From IMG/VR virus record IMGVR_UViG_3300030329_001922, positions 1 through 43,819 of that record: DNA of 43,819 nt; one strand, written 5' to 3'. Below are positions 1 to 9,369 of this stretch, one piece after another. A program made the position numbers and the translations under genes. Source of the stretch: a virus. How positions within the stretch are numbered: the stretch's first letter is position 1; each line of letters opens with the position of its first letter. The notes under the pieces are model-generated. The model was not told the origin of the DNA. It did not search any database and was given only the letters and a program-made list of their open reading frames with translations.

Positions 1-3000
1 AAAATATAAGCGATGAGTATGGTGGATTTGAATCATTCAAAGATTTGCTGCGGTTTAGTGGATACGACTCAATTTCGTATGTCAATCGAAACGAAGATGT
101 TGGTTCTGTGTCCTATATCGCCTTCGACCCCGCCCAGGTAAAGTCCGCCACCGCCAACGTCGGAGCCTTCGGCCAACGTCCTATCACAGAAGCCGAAGCA
201 ACACAGCGAGGCATGACGGTTGAGGAAGCAGCGGAAGCCCAAGAGCGGGGCGACATGATGCTTTCGCCAGCGGAGAGTCGGATATATGAGCGGGGTGGAG
301 ACGATATTCCCGTACCTCTTCTCCTAAAGGTTGTGCGACAGAACCCTGATGGGTTTACTGCAAATCTTCAGGGGCAACTTGCCGACTCGGGGTATATCGT
401 AGCCCCCGTCAAGCGCACAGAAATGGCGATTAACAAAAACGCGCTTGATGAGCAGGCGCTACGGGACTACCTTTGGAGTAATCGTGATGTATTCCAGTTG
501 CCGGGCGCTCACCTTGGTGGGTGGCTAAACAAAGATACAGGGCAGTACCTTCTCGATGCGTCGTGGCCCCTGTCCTCTAAAGAAGAGGCGATTCGGGTTG
601 GCCTCTGGGGCGATCAAGACGCTATATTTGACCTGAACACACTTACTGAAATAGGACTGCGAGATGCCAACCGACAACCAGCCGTACCGGAAGGGTTCCC
701 CGAAACAGCCGAACAAGTCCTCTCGCGGAAACCCGGTAATAATGCAGAATATGCAGCCGCTCTCTGGGGAGAGCGACGAGGCTTGGCTCGACAGGGTCGT
801 GAGCAACGTGAAGAAAAGCCTTTTGCAATACGGCTCGGCGGTCCCGTCGGAGCCCGGCCAACAGGCCCCATCCCAGCCGGACAACGTGGAGGAGGGACTC
901 GGGGAAGTGATGCGGAATCTGATGCTAGACCAGCACGGTACAGACTCACGCACTTCAGCAGGGGAAGCCGGTCGGACACCGGAATAAGCCGGTCCTTCGC
1001 TGGCTCTAATGTTGCCAATAAAAACGAAAAGCAGCGGTACGCAAAGGGTGAAGACTTTGCTGATATCCACTTTTATACCAGTGGTGGTCGGCCCGAACAC
1101 ATTGTCAGATCAAATTCAGACCATGTGAACACGGTTGACTTGAGTCTTCGTGTTCTTAGGCTTGGGTCTCCCCAGGCCGTGGAAATGATAAATGATTTGC
1201 AGGCCAACCGCACTTGGGCGGTGGCTGACAGCAACGCGCTGTGGCTGGCTATTCGGGACAGGGCTAAGGCTGAGGGGTATGACGCTATTGAGCGGCCCTC
1301 CACTGATCACGTTGTTGTCATGAGGGACATCGACCCATCGGAGGTCACCTCTGCAACTCCGCTTACCCCAACGGGCGAGGGCCCGATGCTTTCCCCAGCG
1401 GAGTCAGCCGAGTGGCCCCGCGTGGCGCATGGGCTTCATTCCCAACTTTTTGACAAGGCCCTGGCTAAGGCTCCTCGCAGGAAGTGGAAGCCAGAGGAAC
1501 TCATCAACTGGCTGAGGGACTCCAAGCGCGGGGTCAAGAAGGATGAGATCATTTGGTCTAACTTGGAGGAATACGCGGAGGAACACAAAGGTGAAATGAT
1601 CGAACTCGATGACATCATCGAGGACTTAGAACGTATAGAAATGAGGGAGTACCTTCATGGCGATGCGCTCCTTGTCAAGTTGGACTACTTCGACGCCAAT
1701 GTCTTAGAGCAAGATGTCCCCGAAGAGGTTGAGATTACCAATATTACTGCAAGACTTCCTATTACTGCGGAAACTCCTTTATTGGCAAGAGATGATTTGG
1801 GCGGGGGCTACGAGGTTCATTTGGAACCCGTGTCGGGCATGTATAAAATCTTTCGTCAGAACGAAGAAGATGGCACGTTGGAAGAGGTGTACGCCAACGA
1901 CTTGCATTCAACTGATAATCTTCAGGAGGATTGGGAGACGGCAATCAGGGCCGATGTGCGTAAGAGGCAGGGTGTAACGGCCACTGAAGACATGATCCCT
2001 GGAACCGATTGGGGTGAGGAATCATATGTCCTTCCTGGTGGCGAGGAATACCGCGAACTGAAGTTGGTACTAAAGCCAAAAGAAGGCTTCTTCGAGTACA
2101 AATCTCATTTTCCTGAAAGGAACATTCTCCTTCACATGCGGTTCAACACCCGCTACGACGAGCAGGGTCGAAAGATTATGTTCCTAGAAGAGGTGCAAAG
2201 CGACTGGCATCAGAAGGGTAGAAAGACGGGGTATGAGAATGCTCAAACAAGGCAAGCCAGGGCTGCTAGTGTTAAAAAATATAGAGCCCTATCAAAAAAC
2301 AAACTTGCTGAGATACGCCAGATAAGCAAGGAATACGAGTCGGCAACGGGCTTTCCTATTGACGACACGGACATCGCTGCTGTCCTGCAAAAAGGTGATG
2401 GGCCGCTTAGTTTAGACCAAAAATTGCATTTGGCCAAGCAGCGTGCGATGCTTCCGAAAGACCAAAAAGACCTTTGGGACAGGTATCGTAATGCGGTGGA
2501 TGAATATGATGAGATAGCGTTCCAACTTAAATATGCGGAATCAGAGGTTGAATCTTCAGGCGTTCCTGATATCCCCTTCAAGAACACGTGGAAGATTTTG
2601 GCAATGAAGCGAGCCATTGCCCACGCTGTCGCCAATGAATTCGATGGTATTGCGTGGACGACGGGCGAGCAGCAGAGAACGCGATCCGAAAAGCAGTTGA
2701 TGGACAATGTGAGTAAGTTTCAGGTCAAGCCGGACCGCTTCGGGCTCAAGCCACGCACGGCCTCCAAGTATTTTAACCTTGAGGCTTGGACGCACGACGG
2801 GGTAAGTAAAACCTATTTTGGCCACTTTAATGAACTGGGTGACTATATCGGTGGTCAAATGTCTACCCATGTTCAACAACGTATCGCTGCGGGGGAAAAG
2901 TCTGTCACCATAGATGCCAAAGACTTTCAAATCGGCGGCCACGGCATGAAGGCGTTCTACGACGAATACACGACGTTTACCGATCCCAAGACAAAGAAGG

Positions 3001-6000
3001 TTACAAGGAACACTGGATTCCTTTGGGCCGCGACCCACAAGGTGGGCAAGCGGTTTGGCGCAGAGCCGTCCCACATAAATATTGACGGCCTTGGTTCCCA
3101 GCCGGGAATCATGTTTACGGACAAACTGAAAGAATCTCTGGTTAATGGTGATGGGTTGCCCATGTTCTCCCCGGCACGGCCCGGTGGGGAGTCGGTCTTC
3201 CGTGGCAAATCCATAGATGAGATCGCCTCGGACAGCCGTGTTGCGCAGGGTGCAATCTTGCAGGTGCGTGATGGCCTGACGGACTTCACTCAGTGGCGCA
3301 CGAAGATGTTGGAAAAAGACTCCAACCTATCTGAAGACGAACTTGCGGACCTCTGGTCGGATTCCATTCTTCTTGCCAACTATCTGGCTGATGACTCTGG
3401 TCCTGTCAGGTCAGAGCATGGAGGCGTTGGCCCTAGTGGTCGGATGATCCAGCGGCGAAGCAGTCGTGAGGAGATTCAGCAATACGCGGAACTGAAGAGG
3501 CGGCTTAGGCTTGAGTCTAAAGCGTCCCTTGCTGGCTATAGGGCCGGGGTCCGAACAGGCGCTTCGCGGGAAAGGGCGAAGGCTACAGAGCGCCTTGAGC
3601 GCCTTAGATTGCAACTTGAAGGACGCGCAGCCAGAGACATCGGAAGGGTTGAAGAAAGAGCCGCTAGAACTCAAGAGAGGCTTGAGGGTCGCATTGAAAG
3701 GCTTACCTTTTCCAAGCGGCATATCAAGGAATTCAATGATGCTGTTCGTCAAGCGGGTATGTCTAGTCGGAAACTTGATCGCATCATGAATGATGCTGGC
3801 GTTCGTCGTCGTGAGTTTAGCAACGCCGAAGAACTGGCGGACGCGATTGACAAAGCGCTTGCGGCCATTGAACAGTTCCACCAAGGGGAAGCACAGAACA
3901 GTCTCCGCAAGGCCATGAAGGCCCTGAAAAACCAACGTCTTCGTCCTGAGTTTGACGAGGCCGCAAAGAAGGTACTTGAGTCTGTTGGCATTGGCACAAG
4001 AGAGGTGTCGATGCCAGAGCGGCAAAGGCTCAACGCTGTCAAAAAGTTCCTTGTCCGAATGAAGGAGGAGGGCAAGGATGACAATGTCTTTATCCCTGAG
4101 TCCGTCAGGGCCCGTATTGCTGAGATTGGCGATAAGCCTATTTCCGATCTTACGGTCGAAGAATCGCTTTCTATTCGTGATGCCATCCGGTTGATACTGC
4201 ACCAGAACAAACTCAAAACCAAACTTCTAAAGGTTGGGCGCGCTAGAGAATTTGCCCGTACGCGAGATGCCATTGCCAAGGAATTCGCGCAAAACCTTAC
4301 TGAGCGAAGAAGTGAAATGGTTGTTGGTGCAGGCGGAAAACTTCGTCGGCTGGGTGCCCAGACCCCCGAGCCTGGACCTCGCCTGCGAGACATCTGGGCC
4401 AAGGTGAACATTCTCACCCCCGACCGCCATGTCATTTGGACATCTGGTAGCCGTGACACACAGGCTTACTCACGTCTGTATCAGGACATTGAAGATGGTC
4501 AGGTTGAAACCCTAAGAACGTACCAGCAAGACAAGGACTTCCTTCGCATACACCTCAAGGAAATAGGCATTGATCCCGACACCAGAGAGGGTGCCAATAT
4601 TATTCGCAGCATGTCGGGCAGCATGGCAAGAAGGTTGGGCAGGCTTAAGTCTTTGTGGCATGGTGTGCGGCGGCTTAGCGGAAGACACCTTGTGGCGAGT
4701 GTTCCGTTGTTCACACGCAAACTCCCAGCGGGGGTTAGGACGTACGACTTTAACCTCACCGCAAAGAGGAAGCGTGGAAGAAGGTATCTGGATCAAGGGG
4801 TGATGACAATTACCCCTGCCCAAAGAATCAGCATCTTGTGTCATCTGTCTGATCTCGACACTCGTGCCGCCATTATTGCCGGGGCGGAACTTCGGGTTGA
4901 CGACCGGCACACATACACCCTTAACGAGGATGATGTCAGTGCGATAGAGGAGTTTCAGCCCGAGTATGAATTCGCTGGAGAGGGGCGTGACGTTGAGCGG
5001 GAAATTGCCGATGTCATGCTGGAGCGAATGAACGGGACGCAGCGGATACACATGCAGGAATATTCGGTGGCACATCTTGGGTTCGACAACACCAAAGATG
5101 GCACGTATTACCCGAGGCGCAGGTACAAGGCGGGCCAGAAGGATGTCATTGAAGCCCGTGACCTGATGTCCACCAGCCTTGATTCTCTGGGTATCGTCCG
5201 GGAGCGGACTGGTGGCGGAGACCCGATACTTCTTTTCGATGCTTTTGCCACATACAACAACCACTCATACATGGTTGCTGGCCTGCGACACATGGCTGCG
5301 CCGCTGCGAAACGCCAACCGTCTAATCAACAGTCCGCAGATGAGTGAAATGCTAAGCACTCACAGGGGCGGCAAGGGTATACGCAACTACCACAACATTC
5401 TTCACAACGATCTTGTTTCGGAGATTTCAGGAACAAGAGGGCAAATCTCACTCTTCTCAGCGCACCACGTGGATGAGATTGCAAAAGCGATTGCGAGGCG
5501 GGTGACGGTTGGTGCCCTAGGTGCAAACATACGGGTAATGGGCTACCAACTTGGGTCCATTGCGGCAGCCGCGTCAGAAATGCCGACGAAGCACGCCCTT
5601 GCGGGGACGCGGGGTGCGCTTACGCCTGGAGTAAAAGAAGAAATCGAGTTTTATTCTCCGAGGCTTCGCCAGAGGTTTGCGTCTGACCATTATGGCATTG
5701 TGTCGGAAGGTCTTACTGAGAGGCACCAGTCTACGCTTGTAAAGAACCGGACCTTTTCTGATTTCGTGATGGGGGGCATTGGGTTCTTTGACGAACTGGC
5801 AATTAGAAGCATTTGGGCTGGAACCAAGGATTGGGTGAAGTCGGACATCGACAAAGGTGTCCTGAAGATGGAAGTGGGGAGCGAGGAGTATTGGAAAGAG
5901 GTTCGCAGTAGGGCGGAGATGGTTGTCAATAAGACTCAGCCCACACTTGACCTGCTGCACATGACTGGTCTTGCCCGCTCTGCCCGTAGACAAGGTGGGT

Positions 6001-7187
6001 GGTCCCGCTTCATAACGATGTTCGCAACTATGAAGCACAAGAACATCAACATGCAGGCCGAGTCGTATATGCGGTTCCGCAACGGTGACTATGGAATGGC
6101 TGTTAAGGGGCTGATTGCCCACACGGTCGTCCAACCGCTTGTTCTTTGGGGGATGAGGGGTGTTTACGCTCTTCTTATTGGTGGGGCGTTTGAAAGCGTA
6201 AGAGCGCTTTCAAAATGGTTGGGTGGGGGCGACGAGGAAGACAGGGGTGATCTTGGTAGTGGCGAAGAGGAAGAAGACCTCTTCCACTGGACTTCGGCAA
6301 TAGACGCAATTATTGCCACCAACTTTGCAAACATGCCGTTAGGTGATTTGCCTGGGGCCCATGTTCGCAGGGCTGTTGGTGCGGTAGTTGGTTACAAGCC
6401 GGACACGTACCCCCCTGACCTTTCACCAGCGTTGTCGAAAATTTACGACGCCCTAGAGTCTGCGGCAACTTTCTCTGACAGGCTCTTTGATGGAGACAAG
6501 GAACTTGAGTGGAAGCATTGGTGGCGGGCTGCTTTTTCATGGGGCGAACTCTCTGGCCTTCCCGGCCACTATCCGCGACTGATTTACAAGGAATACAAGG
6601 ATGGGCCTAGTAGCACCACGGATATAGTTTCCGCCCGCAAGCGGTATCTTGACCTACAGCGCCGCGAGGGAAACATCACGCGGGAAGAACAGCGTGAACT
6701 TGACCTAATCAACAGTTACTACAACGGCAAATACGGTATTCGCTGGTGGCAGAATTACGCAAAGGACAACCAAGGAGATCCCAAGCGTGGGATTGAGGGT
6801 GATCCTAAAAAGGTTGCTAGGGGTAACGAGAAGGCTGATGAAAAAGCCAAGGCTTTGCACGACCGGATAATGAGGCGGCGGTCGATAAACGAGGCGGTTG
6901 ATGAGGGTAGTCGCGGCCTTCGTGTAGACGGGACACAAAAGGGGCCGGGATGGCTAGGGACAATCTTTATGGACGACGGTAGGGAAATGACCGAAATGTC
7001 CGTAGGGGTCGAGTTCGATGGTCGTGAGGTGGAGATCCCGACGTTGGTCCCTGGACTATCAAAGAACCAGATCGAGTTTCTCCGCCTTGGTGGAGATCCT
7101 CGCCGCAGAAAAGACATCATGGATGTTGCAAAGAAGCACGCCCTTAAGAGGTTGCGTGCTGGTTTGAGTCCTTTTAAAGGGGACTGA
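1..7187 (+). CDS. Giant polyvalent phage protein, C-terminal part (residues about 960-3354)
   Basis: The frame is open from base 3 and joins in phase to the frame open at the right edge of the window, so this is the back half of a protein of about 3354 residues. Seen in order: the end of an ADP-ribosyltransferase (ART)-like domain, closing with FDPAQVKSA near residue 1000; an MLSPA linker at 1046; a domain with HLGGWLNKDTGQ near 1130, of a type common in large phage and mobile-element proteins; a second ART-like stretch (LTHFSRG near 1275 to about 1415); MLSPA at 1422; a domain with EEVQSDWHQKGR near 1690 and WTTGEQQ near 1845, both hallmarks of phage polyvalent proteins; MFSPA at 2014; Arg/Glu-rich coiled coil at about 2100-2250; a long helical region; and a C-terminal cap with IPTLVPGL. 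Family knowledge suggests an injected effector or virion protein. Roles of single domains are inferred. The first in-frame start in this part, TTG at 45, is internal. Confidence 0.85.
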   Translation, partial: NISDEYGGFESFKDLLRFSGYDSISYVNRNEDVGSVSYIAFDPAQVKSATANVGAFGQRPITEAEATQRGMTVEEAAEAQERGDMMLSPAESRIYERGGDDIPVPLLLKVVRQNPDGFTANLQGQLADSGYIVAPVKRTEMAINKNALDEQALRDYLWSNRDVFQLPGAHLGGWLNKDTGQYLLDASWPLSSKEEAIRVGLWGDQDAIFDLNTLTEIGLRDANRQPAVPEGFPETAEQVLSRKPGNNAEYAAALWGERRGLARQGREQREEKPFAIRLGGPVGARPTGPIPAGQRGGGTRGSDAESDARPARYRLTHFSRGSRSDTGISRSFAGSNVANKNEKQRYAKGEDFADIHFYTSGGRPEHIVRSNSDHVNTVDLSLRVLRLGSPQAVEMINDLQANRTWAVADSNALWLAIRDRAKAEGYDAIERPSTDHVVVMRDIDPSEVTSATPLTPTGEGPMLSPAESAEWPRVAHGLHSQLFDKALAKAPRRKWKPEELINWLRDSKRGVKKDEIIWSNLEEYAEEHKGEMIELDDIIEDLERIEMREYLHGDALLVKLDYFDANVLEQDVPEEVEITNITARLPITAETPLLARDDLGGGYEVHLEPVSGMYKIFRQNEEDGTLEEVYANDLHSTDNLQEDWETAIRADVRKRQGVTATEDMIPGTDWGEESYVLPGGEEYRELKLVLKPKEGFFEYKSHFPERNILLHMRFNTRYDEQGRKIMFLEEVQSDWHQKGRKTGYENAQTRQARAASVKKYRALSKNKLAEIRQISKEYESATGFPIDDTDIAAVLQKGDGPLSLDQKLHLAKQRAMLPKDQKDLWDRYRNAVDEYDEIAFQLKYAESEVESSGVPDIPFKNTWKILAMKRAIAHAVANEFDGIAWTTGEQQRTRSEKQLMDNVSKFQVKPDRFGLKPRTASKYFNLEAWTHDGVSKTYFGHFNELGDYIGGQMSTHVQQRIAAGEKSVTIDAKDFQIGGHGMKAFYDEYTTFTDPKTKKVTRNTGFLWAATHKVGKRFGAEPSHINIDGLGSQPGIMFTDKLKESLVNGDGLPMFSPARPGGESVFRGKSIDEIASDSRVAQGAILQVRDGLTDFTQWRTKMLEKDSNLSEDELADLWSDSILLANYLADDSGPVRSEHGGVGPSGRMIQRRSSREEIQQYAELKRRLRLESKASLAGYRAGVRTGASRERAKATERLERLRLQLEGRAARDIGRVEERAARTQERLEGRIERLTFSKRHIKEFNDAVRQAGMSSRKLDRIMNDAGVRRREFSNAEELADAIDKALAAIEQFHQGEAQNSLRKAMKALKNQRLRPEFDEAAKKVLESVGIGTREVSMPERQRLNAVKKFLVRMKEEGKDDNVFIPESVRARIAEIGDKPISDLTVEESLSIRDAIRLILHQNKLKTKLLKVGRAREFARTRDAIAKEFAQNLTERRSEMVVGAGGKLRRLGAQTPEPGPRLRDIWAKVNILTPDRHVIWTSGSRDTQAYSRLYQDIEDGQVETLRTYQQDKDFLRIHLKEIGIDPDTREGANIIRSMSGSMARRLGRLKSLWHGVRRLSGRHLVASVPLFTRKLPAGVRTYDFNLTAKRKRGRRYLDQGVMTITPAQRISILCHLSDLDTRAAIIAGAELRVDDRHTYTLNEDDVSAIEEFQPEYEFAGEGRDVEREIADVMLERMNGTQRIHMQEYSVAHLGFDNTKDGTYYPRRRYKAGQKDVIEARDLMSTSLDSLGIVRERTGGGDPILLFDAFATYNNHSYMVAGLRHMAAPLRNANRLINSPQMSEMLSTHRGGKGIRNYHNILHNDLVSEISGTRGQISLFSAHHVDEIAKAIARRVTVGALGANIRVMGYQLGSIAAAASEMPTKHALAGTRGALTPGVKEEIEFYSPRLRQRFASDHYGIVSEGLTERHQSTLVKNRTFSDFVMGGIGFFDELAIRSIWAGTKDWVKSDIDKGVLKMEVGSEEYWKEVRSRAEMVVNKTQPTLDLLHMTGLARSARRQGGWSRFITMFATMKHKNINMQAESYMRFRNGDYGMAVKGLIAHTVVQPLVLWGMRGVYALLIGGAFESVRALSKWLGGGDEEDRGDLGSGEEEEDLFHWTSAIDAIIATNFANMPLGDLPGAHVRRAVGAVVGYKPDTYPPDLSPALSKIYDALESAATFSDRLFDGDKELEWKHWWRAAFSWGELSGLPGHYPRLIYKEYKDGPSSTTDIVSARKRYLDLQRREGNITREEQRELDLINSYYNGKYGIRWWQNYAKDNQGDPKRGIEGDPKKVARGNEKADEKAKALHDRIMRRRSINEAVDEGSRGLRVDGTQKGPGWLGTIFMDDGREMTEMSVGVEFDGREVEIPTLVPGLSKNQIEFLRLGGDPRRRKDIMDVAKKHALKRLRAGLSPFKGD

Positions 7188-7190
7188 TGA

Positions 7191-7961
7191 GTGGGGTCCG
7201 CAGACATCTCGTTTCTCGCGTTCTCGTGTGTTCACGCACCGCTGCATGACACTGAGGCCATCGACTGGCTTTGCGGTCAAATCGCAAAGACCCAGCCTGA
7301 TTGTGTGATCCATCTCGGGGACGGGATGGAGATGGCATGGGCCAGTAGCCACTCGGACATCGAGGATATTGACTGCATTGCCGAGTATGACGCACACAAC
7401 AAGATCCTGTCTCAAATCAGGAAGGCCAGCCCTAACAGCCGACGGATCTTTCTTCCGGGCAACCACGAGTGGCGTATTCACTCCCCTAACATCGACAGCA
7501 GGGTCCGAAAGGCACTGCACTGGACCCGGCACCAGCCAGAATTTGAACACTGGGAGTCGCCGGTCAAGTACGAGAATTGCAGACACAAGGGGATCTGGAG
7601 GATCGGTCAGGTTGCTTTTTGTCACGGGTTCAGCACCAGCCCTAGTGGCATAAAGAAAGAGGCTGTGGCCCATGCCCGCGAATATGGGTGCTACATCCAC
7701 GGGCACACCCACAGGCCCACGCAACCAGGGCCACCTGAAAGAATTATGGCTGGAGTGTCCTGGCCCCTTAACTGGTGGGTCGCTAATCCCGGATGTCTCA
7801 GGGATTTATCGCCAGACTGGGCGTCAAAGTGTGACCGAAGTTTATGGGGCCAAGGCTGCGTGACTGGCCGGGCCCAGTTGATTAAGAGCCCACGGGCACG
7901 CCGGTGCTGGGAGGCGACCACCCATGTGTTTAGAACCTACGACCAGTGGCGAGAATCGTAA
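7191..7961 (+). CDS. Calcineurin-like metallophosphoesterase
   Basis: 256 residues, GTG start with AAAGGGG about 8 bases upstream, 3 bases after the giant gene's stop. The calcineurin-like fold is marked by GDGME at residues 43-47, GNHE at 90-93, an HG pair near 148 and GHTH near 175. These normally hold two metal ions for phosphoester hydrolysis, on nucleic acid ends or small phosphoesters. The first motif should be D-x-H but reads C13-V14-H15, so the usual first metal-ligand Asp is a Cys. Either the site uses one metal or altered chemistry, or activity is reduced. Phages often carry such enzymes beside replication genes; the substrate cannot be predicted. Confidence 0.85.
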   Translation: MGSADISFLAFSCVHAPLHDTEAIDWLCGQIAKTQPDCVIHLGDGMEMAWASSHSDIEDIDCIAEYDAHNKILSQIRKASPNSRRIFLPGNHEWRIHSPNIDSRVRKALHWTRHQPEFEHWESPVKYENCRHKGIWRIGQVAFCHGFSTSPSGIKKEAVAHAREYGCYIHGHTHRPTQPGPPERIMAGVSWPLNWWVANPGCLRDLSPDWASKCDRSLWGQGCVTGRAQLIKSPRARRCWEATTHVFRTYDQWRES

Positions 7962-8268
7962 GTACGAGGTAGCCGTCATCACATGGGTCGATATCGAGGA
8001 TCGGACCAGTCCTAGTTGGGTTCCCCTGGAGGAGGCCCTACGGGACGCTCAGGAGCCGTTTCAGCCAATCCTGACTGCCGGGATCGTCCTGTGGGAGAAT
8101 GAGGCCAAACTGTCTCTGACGGCCTCTGTGGGCCCAGAGGAGACGGCTGGGGCCCTGTCGATCCCCAAGCCGGTAATCCTGTCGGATACTCGCTACAGGG
8201 TGGAAATGGCCGTGCCCCCGCATAAGCAGGGGCACGACGGGGAAGAGAAGGTTGAAAGAGAAGACTAG
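7924..8268 (+). CDS. Small conserved phage protein of unknown function
   Basis: 114 residues, overlapping the end of the phosphoesterase gene by 38 bases, with GGGAGG 10 bases before the ATG. The layout (VxWxD near the start, a central Trp-Val-Pro-Leu-Glu stretch, then GIVLWENEAKLSLTASV and an IPKPVI stretch) matches a type of small phage protein with a hydrophobic beta-rich core that is usually annotated only as hypothetical. The last 20 residues are charged and probably disordered. No catalytic motif is visible. The gene is followed by hairpins and a possible terminator, so it may end the late transcript. Confidence 0.6.
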   Translation: MCLEPTTSGENRKYEVAVITWVDIEDRTSPSWVPLEEALRDAQEPFQPILTAGIVLWENEAKLSLTASVGPEETAGALSIPKPVILSDTRYRVEMAVPPHKQGHDGEEKVERED

Positions 8269-8280
8269 CGAGGGGTAGGC

Positions 8281-8345
8281 TCCACGTCAATTCGTGGATT
8301 GGGCTGGGTTAGGGGCCTAGTGCCCCTTTCCCTTTGTCTTTTTTT
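8281..8345 (+). terminator. Paired hairpins with T-rich tail, possible terminator
   Basis: Two inverted repeats follow the 8268 stop: TCCACG/CGTGGA (8281-8298, 6-base loop) and GGGGC/GCCCC (8312-8326, 5-base loop). The second is followed by TTTCCCTTTGTC and a run of seven T. The T run is displaced about 12 bases from the stem, so this is a weaker intrinsic terminator than usual. Its place between the end of the late block and the start of the recombination block supports the role. Confidence 0.45.
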
Positions 8346-8353
8346 GTCACCTA

Positions 8354-8426
8354 TTGTCCTACTGTGGCGTGTCGTGGTGTATATTGGCGTAAAGGGTGGC
8401 CCTCGGAACGTCCGGCGAGCCACCCT
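8354..8426 (+). promoter_or_regulatory. Leader region of the recombination block: weak promoter candidate and hairpin
   Basis: After the T-rich tract there is a TTGTCC (8354-8359) and a TATATT (8380-8385), but the 20-base spacing is too long for a good sigma-70 promoter. A hairpin follows: AGGGTGGC (8393-8400) pairs with GCCACCCT (8419-8426), with a smaller CGGA/TCCG stem inside the loop. It lies 30 bases before the nuclease start. A promoter is expected here on context; the exact boxes are uncertain. Confidence 0.3.
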
Positions 8427-8456
8427 TCACAACAGCAGGGACTAGGAGTCTACCAG

Positions 8457-9296
8457 ATGCCAGACACGGCAGAACTATATGGAACACTATCACGCCAAGC
8501 GTACGCAGAACTATCGGGCATCAACTGGTCGATTCTGAAGCATTGTATTGACCACCCATCGAAGGCTCTTCAGGCGATCAAGAACCCGAAGGAGCCGACC
8601 TCTCGAATGGTTCTGGGCACGGCGGTTCACTGTGCAGTTCTTGAGGGCCTCAGTATGTACTACAAGAGGTTTTCGGTAGCGCCGAATGTTGATCGTAGAA
8701 CGAAGGATGGCAAGGAAAAGTGGAAGGCGTTTGAAGCCTTGTCGGAAAAGAAGACGGTTATTACCGCCGATGACAGCAGGACGGTTCGGTCGGTAGCGTC
8801 GGCAGTTTCAGGGCACCCCGCTTGTCTTGACTTGCTGAAAAACGGAACCCCAGAGGCTGCGGTTCGGTGGGAGATGTGCGAGGGCCTTTGGGGTAAAGGC
8901 ATCATTGATTGGCTACCCGATGGCGAGGGGCCGCTGGTTGATCTGAAGACCACACGGGACGCGAGTCCGAGTGGTTTTGCGAGGCAGATTGCCAACTACT
9001 ATTACCACGGTCAAGCCGAATACTACAGGCGTGCAATCGCTACGCTCAGGGGTGAGCCGCCGAGGGACTTTGTCATCATTGCGGTTGAGGTGGAACCACC
9101 GTATTGCATAGGTGTGTACCGCCTGAACAATGAGGCCCTTGAGGCTGGCAGCCGCATGGTCGATATGGCTATCGACAGATGGCTTGCAGCCAGCCGTGGC
9201 GACAACGGGTACGACGCGCACTACACAGACTACATCGAAGATTTGGGCATTCCTACATGGGCGCTAAGTTATGAAACCGCCAACGTGGTTGCTTGA
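8457..9296 (+). CDS. RecE/RecB-like PD-(D/E)XK exonuclease (putative exodeoxyribonuclease VIII type)
   Basis: 279 residues from the ATG at 8457, which has AGGAG 8 bases upstream. An upstream in-frame ATG at 8334 would read through the hairpin leader and is rejected. Motifs: GTAVHCAVLEG near residue 63, typical of the PDDEXK family of phage exonucleases; GIID with D151; and VDLKTT with D162 and K164 as the D-x-K core; then an ANYYYHGQAEYYR helix of RecB-family nucleases. The enzyme should resect double-stranded DNA to make single-stranded ends for the annealase encoded next. The pairing of RecE-like nuclease, annealase and SSB is a standard phage recombination set. Confidence 0.85.
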   Translation: MPDTAELYGTLSRQAYAELSGINWSILKHCIDHPSKALQAIKNPKEPTSRMVLGTAVHCAVLEGLSMYYKRFSVAPNVDRRTKDGKEKWKAFEALSEKKTVITADDSRTVRSVASAVSGHPACLDLLKNGTPEAAVRWEMCEGLWGKGIIDWLPDGEGPLVDLKTTRDASPSGFARQIANYYYHGQAEYYRRAIATLRGEPPRDFVIIAVEVEPPYCIGVYRLNNEALEAGSRMVDMAIDRWLAASRGDNGYDAHYTDYIEDLGIPTWALSYETANVVA

Positions 9297-9369
9297 AGAT
9301 CCGTCGATTGTCAGGGCTTGTGCCCTGCTTAATGCAACTGTTATTGACTTTCAACCAGCAGAGGAAAAT

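Noticed and set aside
3411-5264. Long minus-strand open frames inside the giant gene (263, 250 and 236 codons)
   Set aside because: They have no ribosome binding sites and no domain pattern, and lie entirely opposite a well-supported coding frame.
8334-8456. A 41-residue N-terminal extension of the RecE-like nuclease
   Set aside because: It would read through the hairpin leader; the ATG at 8457 has AGGAG at good spacing and begins the conserved region.
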